Of a stretch of 11,045 nt of DNA, positions 7,374 to 11,045 are shown one piece after another. Numbering within the stretch: the stretch's first letter is position 1; every line of letters starts with the position of its first letter. The DNA lies in assembly GCA_900767075.1 (NCBI GenBank), contig CAAFXX010000524.1:1-11045 (forward strand), written 5' to 3'. The DNA is from Bacteroidales bacterium (GTDB lineage Bacteria > Bacteroidota > Bacteroidia > Bacteroidales > Muribaculaceae). The notes under the pieces are model-generated. The model saw only the letters and a list, made by a program, of their open reading frames with translations, made no database searches and was not told the DNA's origin. Both the position numbers and the translations under genes were made by a program.

Positions 7374-8732
7374 TTATTTCACCCAGCCTTCGTAGGTAAA
7401 ATCACATCCGTCCCAACCTTCAGCGAGTTTGACGTAGGTGTCCTTGATTTTCTTCTCAAGCCAAGTCTTGAGAATTTTGTTTTTCTCGGCAGCCTCGGTC
7501 ATCTCCTTGAGCATGTTGAAGTCATCGCTGAGGTTTGCCTTATGTCCGGGAATCCGCGAGGTGAGTTTCACAAGCGCCACAATATCCTTGTTCTTCTTCT
7601 GGTCCTTCATGACGAAAGCCTCCGAAACGTCGCCGGGCTGCATCTTTTCGATATGACGGGCGATCTCCGGCGGAAGATCCTGCATCTCGAAACGCGAGTT
7701 GCGGGTATTCTCATTCACCATGATGCCGCGGTTGTTCTTGGTATCCTTGTCCTGCGATACATATCTTGCGGCCTCCTCGAAGGTGAACTTGCCGGCAACA
7801 ATCTCCTTGCGCAGGGAATCAAGACGCACCTGAGCCTGATCAAGGTCAGCCTTGCTTACCTTGGGAGTAAGAAGAATATGGCGGGAATTGACCTGATCGC
7901 CACGCTTCTCAATGAGCTGGATGATATGAAATCCATATTCCGTCTCTACTATTCGAGAAACCTTCTTCGGGTCATTGAGGTTGAACTCCACATTGGCGAA
8001 TTCCGGCACCATTCTCGCGCGACCGTGGAAACCGAGCTCGCCCCCTTTCATGGCTGACCCGTCGTCCTCGCTGTACATGATGGCGAGTGTCGAAAAGTCC
8101 GCCTCGCCTTTGTTCACTCGGTCGGCATAGTCACGCAGACGTGCCTTGACATCCTCGATCTCCTGCTGTGGTATTACGGGATTGATCGTGATTATCTGCG
8201 CCTCAACCTGCATAGGAATATAAGGAACTGAATCGGCGGGAAGCGATGAATAATATTTCTTGACGTCATTGGGAGTCACCTTCACGTTTTTAGTGAGGTT
8301 GTTCTGCACCATATTCATCACGTATCCGTTTCGGGTGGTCTCTATGAGCTGCTCGCGAAGCGCGGGAAGAGGCTTTCGGAAATACTCCTCCACCTTCTCT
8401 TTTGAACCGAGGTTCTTTATGAAGAAGTCAAGGCGCTGCTCCACAGAAGCAATGACCTGACCTTCGGGAGCCGTGACCGTATCAAGCTTCGCCTGGTGCA
8501 GATACAGCTTCTCGACAGCCATCTGTTCCGGAATAACGCAATAGGGATCTCCGGCGATCTTCACTCCTTCAGAGCGTGCCTGGGCATATTGTTCCTCGAT
8601 TTCCGAGCGGAATATCGGCTGGTCACCGACTATCCAAGCCACCTCGTCGGCAACATTCTTCTTGATCGGAGCGGCAAACGCAGCAATTGCGGCGGCTGCC
8701 GGCAGAAGAATCCATATCTTTCTTATGTTCAC
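7374..8732 (-). CDS. surA: SurA-like periplasmic chaperone / peptidyl-prolyl isomerase
   Basis: A 452-residue exported foldase. SurA proteins bind unfolded outer-membrane proteins in the periplasm and escort them to the BAM machine. The signal peptide covers about residues 1-21 (Ala-rich core). A SurA N-terminal chaperone domain spans about 26-165, beginning DEVAWIVGDQPIFRSEIE. The first parvulin domain (about 175-276) keeps the family blocks GGELGFHGRARMVPEFA (230-246) and YGFHIIQL (266-273). The second (about 280-393) starts with the expected SRHILL but lacks the GG-LG and YG-H-I blocks, so it is probably inactive or divergent. The start is GTG at 8730-8732: an in-frame TAA four codons upstream rules out an earlier start, and the signal peptide follows directly. 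A 39-base gap separates it from the lipoprotein gene upstream. SurA is the best name, but Bacteroidetes carry several paralogues. Confidence 0.9.
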   Translation of the reverse strand: MNIRKIWILLPAAAAIAAFAAPIKKNVADEVAWIVGDQPIFRSEIEEQYAQARSEGVKIAGDPYCVIPEQMAVEKLYLHQAKLDTVTAPEGQVIASVEQRLDFFIKNLGSKEKVEEYFRKPLPALREQLIETTRNGYVMNMVQNNLTKNVKVTPNDVKKYYSSLPADSVPYIPMQVEAQIITINPVIPQQEIEDVKARLRDYADRVNKGEADFSTLAIMYSEDDGSAMKGGELGFHGRARMVPEFANVEFNLNDPKKVSRIVETEYGFHIIQLIEKRGDQVNSRHILLTPKVSKADLDQAQVRLDSLRKEIVAGKFTFEEAARYVSQDKDTKNNRGIMVNENTRNSRFEMQDLPPEIARHIEKMQPGDVSEAFVMKDQKKNKDIVALVKLTSRIPGHKANLSDDFNMLKEMTEAAEKNKILKTWLEKKIKDTYVKLAEGWDGCDFTYEGWVK

Positions 8733-8771
8733 TGTCTTAATTTATATAGCTGTTATAATTCTTTTTCTCAC

Positions 8772-9689
8772 TCACTTCTCAGTGCCATGGGTCTGCACCG
8801 ATTTCCTCATTTTTCCTGACAACGGGTCATATAGACCCGGTTTCAATACTTTGTCCCTGATCTTCTGCCTGTAAATCCTTCTTATCAGATTATCACGGTA
8901 GGTGGAGCTGTTCTTTTCAGAAAGTATATCGCGAATTCTTTTCGCGGCATATTCAGGGGGCATCGGTTGTCCTGACGACACATAATCGTAGATATGCAGA
9001 AAATACGTAGATCCTGCGTAACTTGTCTCAAAATTCGATGTTGACTGCAAAAAAGCGTCGGCATCGAAAAATTTATATGGGATCAGATCCGCCACATTGT
9101 TCCATTCCACCCATTCGTCGGCGAAATACTCATATTGTGATGCAAGCCGCATTCCATACTTCTCGATATTGTCGATCGAATTCTCGGTGGCAGTTTCCAT
9201 CCACTTCCGGATATTTGCAATCTGCTCATCTTTATCGGCGGTCTTAAGGTATACACCCTTGATCAGGGGCGATTCAAGAATCATATCGTCTTTATTAGCG
9301 GCGTAATATTCCGCCACCTGAGCGTCGCTTACCTTGCGAGAGGATGTCTCCTCCATATTGCGAAGGTAACTTTCGATTATCAGGCCTTTGCGGTAATCTT
9401 CTGCCATGCGGTCGATACGCTCAAGGTCCGACACATTTTCGCTTGCGACTTCCGTAAGAATCATTGATTCAACCCAGCCGTCGACAATCCGGTCAAACAT
9501 AGCCGCGCTGTCCTCAGATGCAAGCCCGGTCGGGATTCGCCTGACTACATCGTTCATATATAACGACGAATCACCTACAGTCACAAGCACGTCTTCCTCA
9601 GATGCTGAAGTCTCCTTGCCGTCACCGCACGCGGTGACGGCAAGGAGCATCAATATACCTATGGATAGAAACGCGCTGTTTCCTGTCAT
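8772..9689 (-). CDS. SurA N-domain-like lipoprotein
   Basis: A 305-residue lipoprotein. The N-terminus has a hydrophobic stretch ending in the lipobox VTAC, with the lipidated cysteine at C21, so it should be anchored in the inner or outer membrane facing the periplasm. The following region (about 30-140: VLVTVGDSSLYMNDVVRRIP, then long helices) resembles the SurA/PpiC N-terminal chaperone domain. The middle (about 140-240) sits where a parvulin domain would be, but none of the canonical parvulin blocks is present. The C-terminus (about 245-295) is a basic helical tail. It lies 23 bases after one PpiC-type gene and 39 bases before the surA-like gene. I infer a foldase-related chaperone without isomerase activity; the exact role is unknown. 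The ATG at 9687-9689 is preceded by a weak AAGG, and the lipobox at a normal distance supports it. A perfect palindrome overlaps codons 15-26. Confidence 0.72.
   Translation of the reverse strand: MTGNSAFLSIGILMLLAVTACGDGKETSASEEDVLVTVGDSSLYMNDVVRRIPTGLASEDSAAMFDRIVDGWVESMILTEVASENVSDLERIDRMAEDYRKGLIIESYLRNMEETSSRKVSDAQVAEYYAANKDDMILESPLIKGVYLKTADKDEQIANIRKWMETATENSIDNIEKYGMRLASQYEYFADEWVEWNNVADLIPYKFFDADAFLQSTSNFETSYAGSTYFLHIYDYVSSGQPMPPEYAAKRIRDILSEKNSSTYRDNLIRRIYRQKIRDKVLKPGLYDPLSGKMRKSVQTHGTEK
9612..9647. repeat. Perfect 17-bp-stem palindrome inside the lipoprotein coding region
   Basis: Positions 9612-9628 and 9631-9647 are exact reverse complements with only two bases between them (9629-9630). 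On the coding (minus) strand it covers codons 15-26, reading LLAVTACGDGKE, and its centre falls exactly between Ala20 and the lipidated Cys21. The core is GC-rich, so the mRNA would fold into a very stable hairpin about 43-78 bases after the start codon. No T-run follows on either strand, so it is not a normal intrinsic terminator. Confidence 0.85.
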
Positions 9690-9712
9690 TACCTTGCAAT
9701 ACTTTGCATCCC

Positions 9713-11045
9713 TTATCTGCCGAACTGCTTTCTGACTTGCTTCAGAACCTTTTCATTAACCTTTACAGGATATTTCTTGCGAAGTTCCTCTTCCCAGATA
9801 TTCTGAAACTCATTCTGATAATCGCTCGTGACCATGCCTTTCACGTCATTCACATCCTCCGGCTCGTTGAGCACCCGTGGATCTATCATGAAATATACCT
9901 TGAAGTTACTTGAAGCAGGCTCTACCTTCGGACCGTTGAAAACAATATTGTCAACCATGGCGTTCGCGCCCTTGGGCTCCAGCACTTTTGTAACCGAAAT
10001 CACACGCGGGAACTCCTTACGCAACGTGTTGGCGAGTGTGTCTTTGCCAAACTCGGCAGCACGCTTGCGAACGAGACTTGCCACGGAGTCATTGGAAGCC
10101 TGAACAAGCCAGCCTTTAACGCGAGGTTCCTTCCATGCGTATTCGGCACGATGCCTGTTGAAATAATTCTCCAGACCTTCGGTATCCTTTGCTGCTTTGT
10201 CCCAGACTTTCTTGACGCTCACTTCATAGAGCAAGCTTCCGTCAACATATTCACGCAGCAGATTTCTATAGTCGGGCTCGTTCTCATAGAGAGTCTCCTC
10301 TTCAGCCTCGACAAGCTTTTTGTTGAAGAATATTGAGATAACGCGGTCGATATATTCCAAAGCGGGCTCGGCATCGGCAATACGCACCTTGCGGACAGGC
10401 TTAAGCATCTCACTGACCGGATAATTCTTGTTTCCGACCGAGACTACCCCGAGATCACCCTTCGGCGATGCCGACCATGTCTCCATGAAAACAGAATCGA
10501 TTCCGGCTTTGGCGATCGAGCCTTTAAGTTCACCGATCGTCTTGGCATTGAGGCTTCCCTTATGCTTTGCTGCAAGTCTTGCCGTCTGATGCTCACGTAT
10601 CAGGTCATGACGCGGATCCTGAGGACTTCCGACCATTGAAAGGAAACGAGGCTTGAGTTCTGCCGCGCCGGGGGCGGGAGCACTGCCGAGGCGACGGATG
10701 ATATGCCAGCCGTAAGATGTCTTTACTGGACTGCTGATCTCGTTATCCTTCAGGGCGAAAGATGCTGCCTCGAATTCCGGGACCATCTCTCCCGGGCCAA
10801 ACAGAGGAAGCTTACCTTCCTGACGGGCTGAACCGGGGTCTTCCGAATATTTGCGGGCAACCTCACCGAATGACTCCGGATTAGCCGTCACTACACTATA
10901 AAGACTGTCGATAGTCTCTTTTGCACGTGCCTGCGCTGCGGCATCCTTATTCTGAGTAAGAACGAGAATGTGCTGCACGTTCACTTTCCCGAGGGCAGGA
11001 CGCTTAGCGCCACCTTTAAGGATATGATAGCCCACAGGACTCTCC
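9713..11045 (-). CDS. PpiC/SurA-type peptidyl-prolyl cis-trans isomerase, N-terminus outside the window
   Basis: The reading frame runs off the right edge: the last complete codons (from 11044 down) read ESPVGYHILK, the end of a first parvulin domain, so the GTG at 11033-11035 is an internal Val codon and not a start. At least 443 residues are visible. Numbering from 11044, a second complete parvulin domain covers about 21-122, with VNVQHILV (21-28), FGPGEMVPEFE (82-92) and YGWHII (111-116). The remaining 320 residues are a helical, charged C-terminal extension with NLLREYVDGSLLYEVS and VWDKA blocks, as seen in large Bacteroidetes foldases of this type. It should act in the periplasm on folding of secreted and outer-membrane proteins. 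The signal peptide and SurA-N region would lie outside. It is the first visible gene of the minus-strand operon, and the promoter is not in the window. Confidence 0.9.
   Translation of the reverse strand, partial: ESPVGYHILKGGAKRPALGKVNVQHILVLTQNKDAAAQARAKETIDSLYSVVTANPESFGEVARKYSEDPGSARQEGKLPLFGPGEMVPEFEAASFALKDNEISSPVKTSYGWHIIRRLGSAPAPGAAELKPRFLSMVGSPQDPRHDLIREHQTARLAAKHKGSLNAKTIGELKGSIAKAGIDSVFMETWSASPKGDLGVVSVGNKNYPVSEMLKPVRKVRIADAEPALEYIDRVISIFFNKKLVEAEEETLYENEPDYRNLLREYVDGSLLYEVSVKKVWDKAAKDTEGLENYFNRHRAEYAWKEPRVKGWLVQASNDSVASLVRKRAAEFGKDTLANTLRKEFPRVISVTKVLEPKGANAMVDNIVFNGPKVEPASSNFKVYFMIDPRVLNEPEDVNDVKGMVTSDYQNEFQNIWEEELRKKYPVKVNEKVLKQVRKQFGR

Noticed and set aside
7296..8057. Open frame of 253 codons on the plus strand opposite the surA-like gene
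   Set aside because: It lies almost wholly antisense to a well-supported SurA-like gene, has no recognisable domain and no promoter, and its start sits in the intergenic hairpin.
9612..9647. Palindrome read as an intrinsic terminator
   Set aside because: No T-run follows the stem on either strand, and it lies within codons 15-26 of an intact gene, where a strong terminator would block that gene.
11033..11035. GTG as a possible start of the right-hand isomerase gene
   Set aside because: The frame stays open to the window edge and the preceding codons read ESP, giving ESPVGYHILK, the conserved end of a parvulin domain. The gene is therefore cut by the window and does not start here.
1..11045. 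Search by eye for tRNA/rRNA genes, CRISPR arrays, insertion sequences, phage genes, toxin or defence genes
   Set aside because: None was seen. The window is filled with intact housekeeping genes in a consistent codon style, with no repeated terminal sequences or target-site duplications.

Overview
The window looks like a chromosomal core region of a Bacteroidales bacterium. The main clues are a DPE2-like MalQ with two N-terminal CBM20 domains, a run of SurA/PpiC-type foldases followed by an OstA-like protein and MutL, almost no Shine-Dalgarno sequences, and a candidate Bacteroides-type promoter (TTTG / TAnnTTTG) ahead of malQ. GC content near 50% and the protein style suggest a Muribaculaceae-like gut commensal. 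That family-level guess is inference.

Plus strand, left part: the last 53 codons of a B12-dependent (class II) ribonucleotide reductase end at 162 and are followed at once by a perfect 18-bp stem terminator. A 122-bp gap (211-332) carries a candidate promoter and a 9-bp-stem hairpin, then comes a monocistronic malQ (333-3011). A perfect 22-bp stem lies between malQ and the oppositely oriented mutL and probably ends transcription from both sides.

Minus strand, right part, in transcription order from 11045 down to 3112: a large PpiC/SurA-type peptidyl-prolyl isomerase (N-terminus outside the window), a SurA-N-like lipoprotein without a recognisable parvulin domain, a SurA-like protein with two parvulin-like domains, an OstA/LptA-like exported protein, and MutL. 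Gaps are 23, 39, 105 and -4 bp, so this is very probably one operon. The first four genes fit outer-membrane biogenesis (periplasmic chaperones plus an LPS-transport-type protein). MutL is a mismatch-repair protein tied to the OstA-like gene by a GTGA stop/start overlap.

There is no mobile element, CRISPR array, tRNA/rRNA gene or phage gene, and no gap between genes exceeds 300 bases. I found no clearly new system. The items most worth a second look are a perfect 17-bp-stem palindrome inside the lipoprotein gene centred on the lipobox Ala-Cys junction, a MutL whose C-terminal endonuclease motifs appear degenerate, the nested hairpin between the surA-like and OstA-like genes, and the hairpin at the predicted 5' end of the malQ mRNA.
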